Shown: positions 27,096 through 36,237, numbered from the stretch's first letter. The stretch: 64,000 nt of DNA from Proteiniphilum sp. UBA5267 (GCA_002411515.1 DHTF01000029.1:67805-131804), one strand, 5' to 3'. The notes: generated by a model not told the origin, from the sequence alone. Translations and numbers: made by a program.

Positions 27096-27651
27096 CATGG
27101 CAATGCACATGATGGATATCGTGCAGAATTCCATCCGGGGAGAAGCAAAAGAAATTGGCATCTATTTTTTTGAAGATAGCCGGCACAACAAGCTTACATT
27201 CCGGGTAGAAGATGACGGGCGTGGAATGGATGAGCCGACACTGAAAAAACTGACCGATCCTTTCTTTACTACGCGTACAAGTCGCAAGGTGGGGCTCGGT
27301 ATTCCCTTTCTGAAAATGACCTGCGAACAGGCGGGAGGATCCCTGAGCCTATTTTCAGAAGAGGGTGTAGGAACTACCGTAGAAGCATTTTATAGGACAG
27401 ATAACCCCGACTGTTTACCCTTGGGCGACGTGGCAGGCTATGCTGCTTTGCTGCTGAAGGCGAACTGGGAGTTGCACATACGTTTTTCTTATCGCACAGA
27501 AGATGAACACTTTGTCGTAGATTCCGATGAACTGAAAGAAGAGGGAATCGACCTGCGGTACCCGGAGATGCTGACAGCACTGAAAGAATTTATACAGGAA
27601 AACCTGAATGAGATATACAGGAAGAGACCGCCGGAAAGCCTTTTGTGCTGA
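27088..27651 (+). CDS. Second stand-alone HATPase protein, hydrogenase operon
   Basis: A 187-residue protein: histidine-kinase-type GHKL ATPase domain (N box in DIVQNSIRG, G1 in DDGRGMDE, F box/G2 in DPFFTTRTSRKVGLGIPF) followed by about 70 residues of unrecognised sequence. It lacks a phosphoacceptor histidine helix and a sensor domain, so it may act as a partner ATPase for another protein. The ATG at 27088 overlaps the PHP stop by 8 nt. It precedes the HndB-like gene by 46 nt. Confidence 0.85.
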   Translation: MIDMAMHMMDIVQNSIRGEAKEIGIYFFEDSRHNKLTFRVEDDGRGMDEPTLKKLTDPFFTTRTSRKVGLGIPFLKMTCEQAGGSLSLFSEEGVGTTVEAFYRTDNPDCLPLGDVAGYAALLLKANWELHIRFSYRTEDEHFVVDSDELKEEGIDLRYPEMLTALKEFIQENLNEIYRKRPPESLLC

Positions 27652-27697
27652 CTAGGGACGGTTGAACACGACGTGGTAAAAAAATAAATAACTTTAA

Positions 27698-28099
27698 ATG
27701 ATGCACACTATGAATGGAATAAAAACACTGGCCGACCTCAAGAGAAAACAGGAGGAGGTGAAGTCACGCATCGACCTCAGGAACAGGGCCGAGAACCCAG
27801 ACTCCCTGGTGCAGGTGAAGGTGGCAATGGCCACCTGCGGCATTGCCTCGGGTGCCAAGGAGGTGATGGAATATTTCGTGGAGGAGCTCGATAAGCGGAG
27901 AATCGATGCGGTAGTGACGCAGACAGGATGTATGGGCTATTGTTTTGCTGAACCAACTGTGGAGATTACCCTGCCCGGAAAAGAGCCCATGGTCTTCGGA
28001 TATGTCAACGCCCGGAAAGCCGATGAGATCATCGAACGTTACATCAAAGAGGGAGAACTGGTAGACGGCATCATCCCCCGCAATTACAATACCATTTAA
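27698..28099 (+). CDS. HndB/HydD-like [2Fe-2S] thioredoxin-fold protein
   Basis: A 133-residue protein with a thioredoxin-like ferredoxin domain. Cysteines lie in MATCGIASGA and TGCMGYC, a [2Fe-2S] pattern with one ligand apparently reduced relative to HydB. It resembles HndB of NADP-reducing hydrogenases and the small subunit encoded next to hydB in clostridia. It could be an accessory electron carrier of the bifurcating complex. Starts at 27698, 27701 and 27710 are all possible; the last gives MNGIKTL. It lies 11 nt upstream of hydB. Confidence 0.82.
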   Translation: MMHTMNGIKTLADLKRKQEEVKSRIDLRNRAENPDSLVQVKVAMATCGIASGAKEVMEYFVEELDKRRIDAVVTQTGCMGYCFAEPTVEITLPGKEPMVFGYVNARKADEIIERYIKEGELVDGIIPRNYNTI

Positions 28100-28110
28100 A
28101 TAAGCGGAAT

Positions 28111-29934
28111 ATGAGCAAATACAACACACATCTGCTCGTTTGTGCAGGTACCGGATGCCATTCATCGGAGAGCAATCTGGTTTATGAGATGCTGCGCGAT
28201 GAGGTCATGAGAAAAGGATTGGACAAGACTGTCCAGATTATCCGTACCGGTTGTTTCGGCTTCTGCGAAAAGGGCCCCATCCTGAAGATCCTGCCCGACA
28301 ATACCTTTTACACCCAGGTGAAGCCGACAGACGCGCGGGAGATCATCGATGAACATGTCATCAAGGGACGCAAAGTAACGCGGTTGCTTTATGCCGATCC
28401 GGAGACCAATAGCCCTATTCTCAACTCAACGCAGATGAGTTTCTACAAGAAGCAGCTGCGGGTGGCATTGCGCAACTGTGGTGCCATCGACCCGGAAAAC
28501 ATCGATGAATCCATCGCAAGAGATGCGTATCAGGCTCTCGGAAAGGTGCTTCTGGAATATACACCGCAGGAGACCATTGACGTGATCAAGCAGTCTGGTT
28601 TGCGCGGACGCGGCGGTGCCGGATTTTCCACCGGACTGAAATGGGAACTCACCGCCCGGAATGAGTCCACCCAGAAGTATGTGGTCTGCAATGCCGACGA
28701 GGGTGACCCGGGTGCATTCATGGATCGCTCCATCCTCGAAGGAGATCCGCATGTCATCCTCGAAGCGATGGCCATCTGCGGCTTTTGTATTGGTGCCAAC
28801 AAGGGATTGATATACATTCGGGCAGAGTATCCCATGGCAATCAAGCGACTCAAAATCGCCATCTCGCAGGCAAAGGAATATGGGTTAATGGGCGAGCGCA
28901 TTTTTGACAGCGATTTCAGCTTTGACATCACGCTGAAGTATGGTGCCGGTGCTTTTGTCTGTGGTGAGGAGACGGCTTTGATTCATTCCATGGAAGGCAA
29001 GCGGGGAGAACCTTCCAATAAACCTCCCTATCCGGCACAAAGTGGCTATCTGGGGAAACCCACCTGCGTGAACAACGTGGAGACTTTTGCCAACGTGCCG
29101 GTGATCATCCTCAAGGGTGCCGATTGGTTCTCTTCAATTGGAACGGCCAAGTCGAAAGGGACCAAAGTGTTTGCCCTCGCCGGAAAGATCAACAACGTGG
29201 GACTCATTGAAGTGCCCATGGGTACCACCCTGCGGGAGATCATTTACGAAATTGGAGGTGGCATCAAGAACGGTAAAAAGTTCAAGGCTGTTCAAACAGG
29301 AGGCCCTTCGGGAGGATGTTTGACGGAGAAACACCTTGATACTCCCATCGACTATGAAAGTCTTGCTGCTGCAGGCTCCATGATGGGATCGGGAGGCATG
29401 ATTGTGCTCGATGAGGATGACTGCATGGTCTCGGTAGCCAAGTTTTATCTCGATTTCATTGTGGAAGAGTCCTGTGGAAAGTGTGTTCCCTGTCGCATCG
29501 GCAACAAGAGGCTCTACGAGACGCTCGACAGAATCACTGTGGGGAAGGGCAAACCGGAGGACATAGAAAAGTTGAAAAACCTCTGTAGTGTAATCAAAGA
29601 TACCTCCTTGTGTGGATTGGGGCAAACATCACCCAACCCGGTACTCTCCACGCTGAATAATTTCATGGAGGAGTACCATGAGCACGTTTATGAAAAAAAA
29701 TGTCGTTCCGGCAAATGTCGCAGCTTACTCTATTATGTGATATCGGAGGAGGAGTGTATTGGATGTATGGCATGTAAAAGGGTGTGTCCCACCCATGCCA
29801 TTAGCGGAGAGAAGAAAGAGGTGCACCAAATCAATCAGGAGATATGCATCAAATGCGGAGCCTGCATGGAAAAGTGTCAATTCGATGCGATACATCTGCA
29901 GAATGATTACCCCAAGGTGACTGCAATAATCTAA
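28111..29934 (+). CDS. hydB: HydB, NADH/FMN subunit of bifurcating [FeFe] hydrogenase
   Basis: A 607-residue NuoF-like subunit. In order: N-terminal thioredoxin-fold [2Fe-2S] domain (CAGTGC, CFGFC), FMN/NADH-binding domain (GLRGRGGAGF, NADEGDPGAFMDR, CGEETALIHS), SLBB domain, a [4Fe-4S] domain (ESCGKCVPCR), and two C-terminal ferredoxin clusters (CIGCMACKRVC, CIKCGACMEKC). This layout is that of HydB/HndC in electron-bifurcating hydrogenases rather than complex I. It oxidises NADH and together with reduced ferredoxin drives H2 evolution at HydA. The next gene, hydA, begins 13 nt later. Confidence 0.95.
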   Translation: MSKYNTHLLVCAGTGCHSSESNLVYEMLRDEVMRKGLDKTVQIIRTGCFGFCEKGPILKILPDNTFYTQVKPTDAREIIDEHVIKGRKVTRLLYADPETNSPILNSTQMSFYKKQLRVALRNCGAIDPENIDESIARDAYQALGKVLLEYTPQETIDVIKQSGLRGRGGAGFSTGLKWELTARNESTQKYVVCNADEGDPGAFMDRSILEGDPHVILEAMAICGFCIGANKGLIYIRAEYPMAIKRLKIAISQAKEYGLMGERIFDSDFSFDITLKYGAGAFVCGEETALIHSMEGKRGEPSNKPPYPAQSGYLGKPTCVNNVETFANVPVIILKGADWFSSIGTAKSKGTKVFALAGKINNVGLIEVPMGTTLREIIYEIGGGIKNGKKFKAVQTGGPSGGCLTEKHLDTPIDYESLAAAGSMMGSGGMIVLDEDDCMVSVAKFYLDFIVEESCGKCVPCRIGNKRLYETLDRITVGKGKPEDIEKLKNLCSVIKDTSLCGLGQTSPNPVLSTLNNFMEEYHEHVYEKKCRSGKCRSLLYYVISEEECIGCMACKRVCPTHAISGEKKEVHQINQEICIKCGACMEKCQFDAIHLQNDYPKVTAII

Positions 29935-29947
29935 TAACCATTGAATT

Positions 29948-31732
29948 ATGATCGAGTTAACCATAGACAAGAAGAAAGTACGGGTAGAACCGGGAACAAC
30001 GATATTGAAAGCTGCCCGCCAAGTAGGTGTAGAGATACCTACTTTGTGCCACTTTGAGTTGTGCGACATGGGTATCGAGAACAAACCCGGCGGATGCCGC
30101 ATTTGCGTAGTGGAGGTAGAGGGACGCAGGAACCTGCAACCCTCCTGCATCACAGAAGTACAAGAGGGGATGGTCATAAAAACCCACAACGTCAGGGTGT
30201 TGAATGCCCGCACCACGGTGTTGAAACTGATTATCTCAGACCATCCTTTCGACTGCCTGGTGTGTGCCAAGTCGGGAGAGTGCGAACTACAAAGTCTTGC
30301 CACCCAGTTTGGCATTCGCAGCCTTCCTTATGAAGGGGAACAATCACATTACCGAAAAGATACCTCTCCCTCCATCATCCGGGATGTAGACAAATGTATC
30401 ATGTGCCGCCGCTGTGAGATGATGTGCAATGATGTGCAGACGGTGGGTGCGCTTGCGGCCGTGAACCGCGGGTTTATGTCGGTGGTGGCGCCTGCCTTCG
30501 AGATGAATCTTGTGGATTCTCCCTGTACCTATTGCGGACAATGTGTGTCGGTCTGTCCCACCGGTGCTCTCACCGAAGTGGATCACACCAACGACATTAT
30601 CCGGGCCCTGAGTGATCCAACCAAAACGGTGGTCGTGCAGACAGCCCCTGCCGTGCGGGCTGCTTTGGGAGAGGAGTTCGGTCTGCCACCGGGTGCACTC
30701 GTCACCGGGAAAATGACAGCGGCGCTGCGGGAGCTGGGTTTCGACTACGTCTTTGATACTGATTTCAGTGCCGACCTCACCATCATGGAAGAGGGTACCG
30801 AGTTGCTGCAACGCATCCGGCGCCATCTGGCAGGTGACAGCACCGTGCGTCTGCCTATTCTCACCTCCTGTTGTCCAGGATGGGTGAATTTCTTTGAGCA
30901 TAACTTTCCCGATCTGCTGGATGTGCCTTCCACCGCCAAGTCGCCCCAGCAGATGTTTGGTGCGATTGCCAAATCCTGGTTCGCAGAAAAGATCGGTGTA
31001 GACCGCAAGGATCTGGTGGTGGTCTCCATCATGCCCTGCCTGGCAAAGAAGTATGAGTGTCAGCGCGACGAGTTTAAAACCGACGGTAACCCCGATGTGG
31101 ATTTCTCTATCTCAACAAGAGAGCTGGCTGCATTCATCAAACAGGCGAATATCGATTTTCTGAACCTTCCGGATGAGGATTTCGATGATCCCATGGGTGA
31201 ATCCACCGGAGCTGGAGTCATTTTCGGCAATACTGGCGGGGTGATAGAAGCGGCCTGCCGCACCGCCTATGAACTGCACACGGGCAGGAGTCTGGAGAAA
31301 GTTGATTTCCATGCCTTGCGCGGGATGGAGGGTATCCGGTCGGCTACCGTCGATTTCGACGGTTTACAGCTCAACATCGGCATTGCCCATGGGTTGGGCA
31401 ACGCCCGCAAGCTGTTGGATGAAGTGAGAGCCGGCACCTCGCAATATCATGCCATCGAGATTATGGCTTGCCCGGGTGGATGCATCGGTGGCGGCGGACA
31501 ACCTTACCATCATGGCCACAGCGAGATCCTTGCACAGCGCGCGGCTGCGCTCTATACAGAGGATGAACGCAAAACCATTCGCAAGTCGCACCAGAACCCA
31601 TCCATTGTAAGGCTCTACGATGAATTCCTGGGTCATCCAGGTAGTCAAAAAGCGCACAACTTGTTGCATACCGAGTATTTCCCGAAAAGCAACGAGGTTT
31701 CAATACATTTAAACGGTCATAATGGTCAGTAA
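29948..31732 (+). CDS. hydA: HydA, catalytic [FeFe] hydrogenase subunit
   Basis: A 594-residue group A hydrogenase of the bifurcating type. N-terminal [2Fe-2S] domain (CHFELCDMG...CRIC), a His-ligated [4Fe-4S] site (HPFDCLVCAKSGEC), two ferredoxin clusters (CIMCRRCEMMC, CTYCGQCVSVC), then the H-cluster domain: TSCCPGW with proton-relay Cys308 and ligand Cys309, IMPCLAKK (Cys364), and MACPGGCIGGGGQP (Cys508, Cys512). The small-subunit-like helix region completes the C-terminus. All catalytic residues are present, in contrast to the HydS-like protein. It makes or consumes H2 in the cytoplasm with HydB and HydC. Confidence 0.96.
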   Translation: MIELTIDKKKVRVEPGTTILKAARQVGVEIPTLCHFELCDMGIENKPGGCRICVVEVEGRRNLQPSCITEVQEGMVIKTHNVRVLNARTTVLKLIISDHPFDCLVCAKSGECELQSLATQFGIRSLPYEGEQSHYRKDTSPSIIRDVDKCIMCRRCEMMCNDVQTVGALAAVNRGFMSVVAPAFEMNLVDSPCTYCGQCVSVCPTGALTEVDHTNDIIRALSDPTKTVVVQTAPAVRAALGEEFGLPPGALVTGKMTAALRELGFDYVFDTDFSADLTIMEEGTELLQRIRRHLAGDSTVRLPILTSCCPGWVNFFEHNFPDLLDVPSTAKSPQQMFGAIAKSWFAEKIGVDRKDLVVVSIMPCLAKKYECQRDEFKTDGNPDVDFSISTRELAAFIKQANIDFLNLPDEDFDDPMGESTGAGVIFGNTGGVIEAACRTAYELHTGRSLEKVDFHALRGMEGIRSATVDFDGLQLNIGIAHGLGNARKLLDEVRAGTSQYHAIEIMACPGGCIGGGGQPYHHGHSEILAQRAAALYTEDERKTIRKSHQNPSIVRLYDEFLGHPGSQKAHNLLHTEYFPKSNEVSIHLNGHNGQ

Positions 31733-31744
31733 AACAGGAAAGAG

Positions 31745-32296
31745 ATGAGTCAAAAATTGAATATTGCGCCCGAAGTATTTGCTTATATGGAGCATGTGAC
31801 CGGCACCGATGGTGTGGCGGTGAGGGTCAATCTCTCAAAAGAAAAGATCGAAAAAATCAACCAGATCTGCAACAGCTTCAACAACGATGCGGGAGAACTG
31901 ATCAATGTGCTGCACGAGACACAACATGCTTTTGGTTATCTGCCCGCTGAGGTGCAGGATGTGATTGCACACAACCTGCATCTTTCAGTGGCGCAGGTGT
32001 ATGCTGTGGTGACGTTCTACTCCTTTTTTTCGATGATTCCCAAAGGGGAGCATCCCATCTCCATTTGTACCGGTACGGCATGTTATGTGCGTGGTGCAGA
32101 GAAGGTGCTCGAGGAGTTTAAAAAAGAGCTGCAGTTGAAAGTGGGTGAGACCAGTGCCGATGGCAAGTTTTCCATTAACTGCCTGCGTTGTGTGGGAGCC
32201 TGCGGCCTGGCGCCGGTGGTTCTGGTGGGGGAGAAAGTATATGGACGTGTATCTCCCGATGGGGTGAAGGCCATTATCGGCGAGTATAAAAAATAA
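31745..32296 (+). CDS. hydC: HydC, NuoE-like [2Fe-2S] subunit of bifurcating hydrogenase
   Basis: A 183-residue thioredoxin-fold subunit. [2Fe-2S] ligands are in CTGTACYV (C-x4-C) and RCVGACGLAP (C-x3-C), preceded by the NuoE helical N-terminus (LHETQHAFGYLPAEV). It passes electrons between HydB and HydA in the HydABC heterotrimer. It is the last gene of the plus-strand operon; its stop is only 21 nt from the converging hydE stop, with no terminator hairpin visible between. Confidence 0.95.
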   Translation: MSQKLNIAPEVFAYMEHVTGTDGVAVRVNLSKEKIEKINQICNSFNNDAGELINVLHETQHAFGYLPAEVQDVIAHNLHLSVAQVYAVVTFYSFFSMIPKGEHPISICTGTACYVRGAEKVLEEFKKELQLKVGETSADGKFSINCLRCVGACGLAPVVLVGEKVYGRVSPDGVKAIIGEYKK

Positions 32297-32317
32297 GCAT
32301 AGGCCAGCATTTGGACA

Positions 32318-33391
32318 CTATTGTATTCTTGTCTTGTAGTGCAGTGAGTTGCCCTGCTGGAAATAGCCGATCTCATGATCTGTCTCGCGCAGGCGCTGCT
32401 CCAGCAAGGCAAGTTCATCTTCGTTGTTGTGGACAGAGAGGGGCTTTCCGTCGTACAGAAAGTAACTGTCACGGTATTGTTTCGGTGTGATGTTGGGCAT
32501 CAGTACGTTGGCGCCCGCGCTGATAGCCTTTTCTCGCCCTCCCTTGTGAATAGCCTGCAAAGCTGTGGTGGCGGCAATGTTGATGTCCGGCATCAGGAGG
32601 CGCAAGACAGCCACCATCTTCAGACTCAAGTTGAACCTTTCCGTGAGCGGAAGGAGTTGGTTCCTCTGTGCAAAGAGCGGTGTGTGGCTATTTTCTATAT
32701 AGGGTCCCATGCCACACATGTCGATATCGAGCTGTTTCATAAAGAGCAGATCGTCGGCTAATTGTTCCGTCGTTTGAAAAGGCAATCCGATCATTACTCC
32801 CGTGCCTACCTGATATCCTGTTCGGCGCAACGCCTGCAACGCATTGATCCGTTGACTGTGGCTGTGTTTTTCATTATGGGGATGCACTTTTTGGTATAAT
32901 TCTGCCGATGAAGTTTCAATGCGCAGCAGATAGCGGTCTGCACCGCTTTCAAACCAACGACGGTACGTTTCTTTCGTCTGTTCGCCGCAGGAGAGGGTGA
33001 CACCCATTGTCCCGTGGGTATTCTTTTTGATCTCCTTCACGATTTTGTCAACGGTATCGATGAATGCTTTCGTTGATATTTCGCCCGATTGTATTGCCAC
33101 AGAGCCATACCCTTTTGCGTAGGCATCGTTCACCGCCTGCATCACCTCATTGTGGCTGAGGATATAGCGATGGACAGGGTCGTTGGATCGCCTGATGCCG
33201 CAGTAGTAGCAATCCTTTTCGCACAGGTTGGAAAGTTCAATCAATCCACGCAGCCAGACCTTATTGCCCACGTGCTGTAGTTTGATTGCGCAGGCATCGT
33301 CGCACAGCCGCTGCTGCTCTTCACCGGTCAGAGAGAGCAGCTTGATGATATCCTCTTTTGTGAGGAGGCTGTTTTGCAAAGTATCAAACAT
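32318..33391 (-). CDS. hydE: HydE, [FeFe] hydrogenase maturase (radical SAM)
   Basis: A 357-residue radical S-adenosylmethionine enzyme. The cluster motif C-x3-C-x2-C is in CEKDCYYCGIRR; the barrel contains SGE and GTGVMIGLP segments typical of HydE and biotin-synthase relatives. HydE acts on the HydG iron-cyanide-carbonyl product to assemble the [2Fe] subcluster. It overlaps hydF by 8 nt, so hydG-hydF-hydE are one operon. It converges on hydC. Length normal. Confidence 0.95.
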   Translation of the reverse strand: MFDTLQNSLLTKEDIIKLLSLTGEEQQRLCDDACAIKLQHVGNKVWLRGLIELSNLCEKDCYYCGIRRSNDPVHRYILSHNEVMQAVNDAYAKGYGSVAIQSGEISTKAFIDTVDKIVKEIKKNTHGTMGVTLSCGEQTKETYRRWFESGADRYLLRIETSSAELYQKVHPHNEKHSHSQRINALQALRRTGYQVGTGVMIGLPFQTTEQLADDLLFMKQLDIDMCGMGPYIENSHTPLFAQRNQLLPLTERFNLSLKMVAVLRLLMPDINIAATTALQAIHKGGREKAISAGANVLMPNITPKQYRDSYFLYDGKPLSVHNNEDELALLEQRLRETDHEIGYFQQGNSLHYKTRIQ

Positions 33392-34604
33392 CCGATGTGG
33401 TTAGTTGGTCGTCTGCTTCGCCGAAAATGGCGGTGGCTCTTTCAAAAATCCCATGCAGATAGGCCAGTGTCATGCCGTAGTTGGTCACCGGTACACCCGC
33501 ACCGATAAAAGAATTGATTCTGTTTATCAATTGCTTGCGTGTGACCATGCAGCCACCGCATTGAATCACGATGGAATAGTCACTCACATTCCGAGGAAGC
33601 TCCGAGAGGCCCGCAATCATGGTGAAATGCAGTTTCTTTCCTGTGAATTGCTGCAGCAGCATGGGTATTTTTATCCGTCCAATGTCTTCACAGCTGGTCT
33701 GGTGTGTACAGCTCTCCAGAATCAGCACGGAGTCGCCTTCTGAAAGATTTGAAATGTGGGGGGTGCCTTTCCTGAAGGCATCGAAGTTGCCTTTCAGACG
33801 GGCAAAAAGGATGCTGAAGCTGGTCAAAGGAATCTCTTCCGGAATGATTGCGCTCACCGCACCGAATATCGAGCTGTCGGTGATGACCATTGCCGGAGTG
33901 ACGCCCAGTTTCAGGAAGTCGGTGATTTCACTCTCTTTTACCACCACTGTGATGCAGTGATGGTCCAGTGCGTCGCGAATGGTTTGGTTTTGTGGAAGTA
34001 TCAGCCGTCCTTCGGGCGCTTCGCTGTCGAGGGGAGTTATGAGCAGCACCACATCCTTCGGTTTGATGAGGTCTCCTATCAGCGAACTTATCTGAAAGGC
34101 AGGTTCCGGTATTATTCGTTTCACAGCGGTAATCAGTCGCTCCTTGTCTGCCGGGTTGATCGTACTGAAGTCGATGGTCTCTGCCTTGGAGTATCGCTTG
34201 ATTGCGATTCTGGTAATGTCTACAATTTTGTCGATGTCACTTTTGTTGTGGGCGATGAGGTAGGGTACCTCATACTTCTGAAACTGTTGAATCAGCTGCA
34301 CCTCATAGTCGCCAAACTGATTGCCTGCAATCAATAGCAGCGCACAATCGACCAGCCGGATTACTTCCTTTGATTTCTGAATCTTCTTGGATCCGATCTC
34401 CCCCAGGTCGTCTATCCCGGCGGTATCAATCAGTATAGCCGGCCCAATGCCGAGAATCTCCACCGACTTCTTTACCGGATCTGTGGTTGTTCCCGGAAAG
34501 TCCGATACAATGGAGACGTCCTGCCCAGTGAGCAGGTTGATCAAAGAACTTTTCCCCGTATTTCTGCGACCGAATATACCGATATGTAAATTGCTTTCTT
34601 TCAT
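33384..34604 (-). CDS. hydF: HydF, GTPase scaffold for H-cluster assembly
   Basis: A 406-residue protein: N-terminal TrmE-like GTPase (P-loop GRRNTGKSS, G3 DTAG), a dimerisation domain, and a C-terminal [4Fe-4S] domain with CTH (first ligand) and CGGC. HydF carries the [2Fe] precursor to apo-HydA. In the usual H-C-x-x-C signature the residue before CGGC is His; here it is Gln (VIQCGGC), so the exchangeable fourth ligand may differ. It starts 2 nt after the hydG stop and overlaps hydE. Confidence 0.94.
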   Translation of the reverse strand: MKESNLHIGIFGRRNTGKSSLINLLTGQDVSIVSDFPGTTTDPVKKSVEILGIGPAILIDTAGIDDLGEIGSKKIQKSKEVIRLVDCALLLIAGNQFGDYEVQLIQQFQKYEVPYLIAHNKSDIDKIVDITRIAIKRYSKAETIDFSTINPADKERLITAVKRIIPEPAFQISSLIGDLIKPKDVVLLITPLDSEAPEGRLILPQNQTIRDALDHHCITVVVKESEITDFLKLGVTPAMVITDSSIFGAVSAIIPEEIPLTSFSILFARLKGNFDAFRKGTPHISNLSEGDSVLILESCTHQTSCEDIGRIKIPMLLQQFTGKKLHFTMIAGLSELPRNVSDYSIVIQCGGCMVTRKQLINRINSFIGAGVPVTNYGMTLAYLHGIFERATAIFGEADDQLTTSDV

Positions 34605-34606
34605 TG

Positions 34607-36028
34607 TTAAATATATAAATCCCTTTCTCCTTCTTTTATTTTTATTAACCTGTTATGCAACTCTCTCTGTACGTTGCCGCTCAGTTCAGTCATGTTGTTT
34701 TCAATCACCTGCCACCCCTTTTCGGCGGTTGCCCCGGGGGCATAGTCCTCCAGGTACTCTGCCAGGGTGAGGATGGCATTGGGTGTGCAGAACCGTTTAA
34801 TGAAGCCGGGCACGGAGAACTCCATAAAATGTTCACCGGTTCTTTCCAGACGGTAACAGGCGGTACAGAACGAGGGGAGCATCTCCTGTGCAAGTAGCTC
34901 ATCGATGATCTCGTTGAGTGATCGGTCGTCATTAATTCGAAACTGCCCTTTGTGCAGATTGTGATTTTGTTCTTTGCTGACATAGCTCCCCATCTCAATT
35001 TTTGTACCTCCATCGATCTGCGACACACCGTATTGTATCAGTTCGTTACGTAGATCCGCTGGCTCACGGGCTGTGAGGATCATACCAGTATAGGGTACGG
35101 CAAGACGAAGGATGGCCACCAGGCGGGCGAAATCTTCGTCGGATACAAAGTAACTGCTGCCCAACTGCATCCTTGAGGCATCTTTTACCCTGGGAAAGGA
35201 GATGGTATGTGGACCCACGTTGTAACATGCTTCCAGATGGTTGGTGTGCCGCACCAGTCCCATCACCTCAAATCGCCAGTCGTAAAGTCCGAACAGCGCC
35301 CCTATACCCACATCATCGATACCTGCTTCCTGTGCGCGGTCGAGTGCCGTGAGACGGTAATCGAAATCTGCTTTTTTCCCGCTAAGATGGTACGTTTGAT
35401 ATGCTTCACGGTGGTATGTTTCCTGAAATATCTGGTAGGTGCCGATGCCTGCATCCTTCACGGTGCGGAAACCGTTAATCTCTAGTGGGGCAGCGTTGAT
35501 GTTGACCCGGCGGATCTCTCCATTTCCCTTTTTTACGCTGTAGATTGTTCTGACCGTCTCAGCGATGAACCCGGGGTTGTATTGGGCATGTTCTCCAAAG
35601 ACCAGTATCAAACGTTTCTGACCGTTCTCTTCCAGTGCCTCAACCTCTTTCACCAGTTCGTCATGGGTAAGCGTTTTGCGTACTTGTTCCTTGTTTGTGG
35701 ACCTGAATCCGCAGTAGGTACAGTTATTGGAACATTTGTTTCCTACATAGAGTGGGGCAAAGAGGACAATTCTGTTTCCGTAAATTCTCTTTTTGAGTTC
35801 TTTGGCACCCTCTTTGATGAGTTGCACCGATTCTTCGTCGGCCGCATTGATCAGGGTGGCAGTCTCTTCGAGGGTTAGTCTTTGTTTGCCGAGTGATTTG
35901 GTGACGATTTCCTGTACCTTTTTAGTTGTCGAGGAGGCATGATTCAAATACCCCCATATCTCGTCCGTGTCAATAAACGGCTGCATGGGGACGTCGTGAA
36001 AGCGGTATGTTTCAGGTTTAAATTGCAT
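34607..36028 (-). CDS. hydG: HydG, tyrosine lyase for CO/CN- synthesis
   Basis: A 473-residue radical SAM enzyme that cleaves tyrosine to provide CO and cyanide ligands of the H-cluster. The N-terminal radical SAM motif is CSNNCTYCGFRS; the C-terminal auxiliary cluster motif C-x2-C-x22-C is present (CTAC followed by the Cys in KRFC). The ATG at 36028 gives MQFKPETYRF; a TTG at 36040 is less likely. First gene of hydGFE, with a well-formed minus-strand promoter at 36113-36141. Confidence 0.96.
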   Translation of the reverse strand: MQFKPETYRFHDVPMQPFIDTDEIWGYLNHASSTTKKVQEIVTKSLGKQRLTLEETATLINAADEESVQLIKEGAKELKKRIYGNRIVLFAPLYVGNKCSNNCTYCGFRSTNKEQVRKTLTHDELVKEVEALEENGQKRLILVFGEHAQYNPGFIAETVRTIYSVKKGNGEIRRVNINAAPLEINGFRTVKDAGIGTYQIFQETYHREAYQTYHLSGKKADFDYRLTALDRAQEAGIDDVGIGALFGLYDWRFEVMGLVRHTNHLEACYNVGPHTISFPRVKDASRMQLGSSYFVSDEDFARLVAILRLAVPYTGMILTAREPADLRNELIQYGVSQIDGGTKIEMGSYVSKEQNHNLHKGQFRINDDRSLNEIIDELLAQEMLPSFCTACYRLERTGEHFMEFSVPGFIKRFCTPNAILTLAEYLEDYAPGATAEKGWQVIENNMTELSGNVQRELHNRLIKIKEGERDLYI

Positions 36029-36112
36029 ATCGGTCAGCAATTAAAAACTGTTTCAAGATCTCATCCAAACAAAATGTCGTAACGTATGCATGAAATCACA
36101 GAGGCAGCAATG

Positions 36113-36141
36113 CAAAGATAGGGATTAATTCATATTTTCAA
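36113..36141 (-). promoter_or_regulatory. Promoter of hydG-hydF-hydE
   Basis: On the minus strand, TTG (36139-36141), an 18-nt spacer, then TATCTTTG (36113-36120), an exact match to the Bacteroidota -33/-7 arrangement. The transcript leader would be about 80 nt. Confidence 0.65.
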
Positions 36142-36237
36142 CCTTTTAAGATGTCTTTTTCCTATTTTGGTAGATGGTGATATTGTCCGGTGTAAAGGTT
36201 TTTTCGTTGGGTGTGGGTCGGTATTTTGAAAATTATG

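Noticed and set aside
28111-32296. Interpretation of hydB-hydA-hydC as nuoF-nuoG-nuoE of complex I
   Set aside because: HydA carries the full H-cluster motifs TSCCPGW, MPCLAKK and MACPGGC, and no other nuo genes are present.
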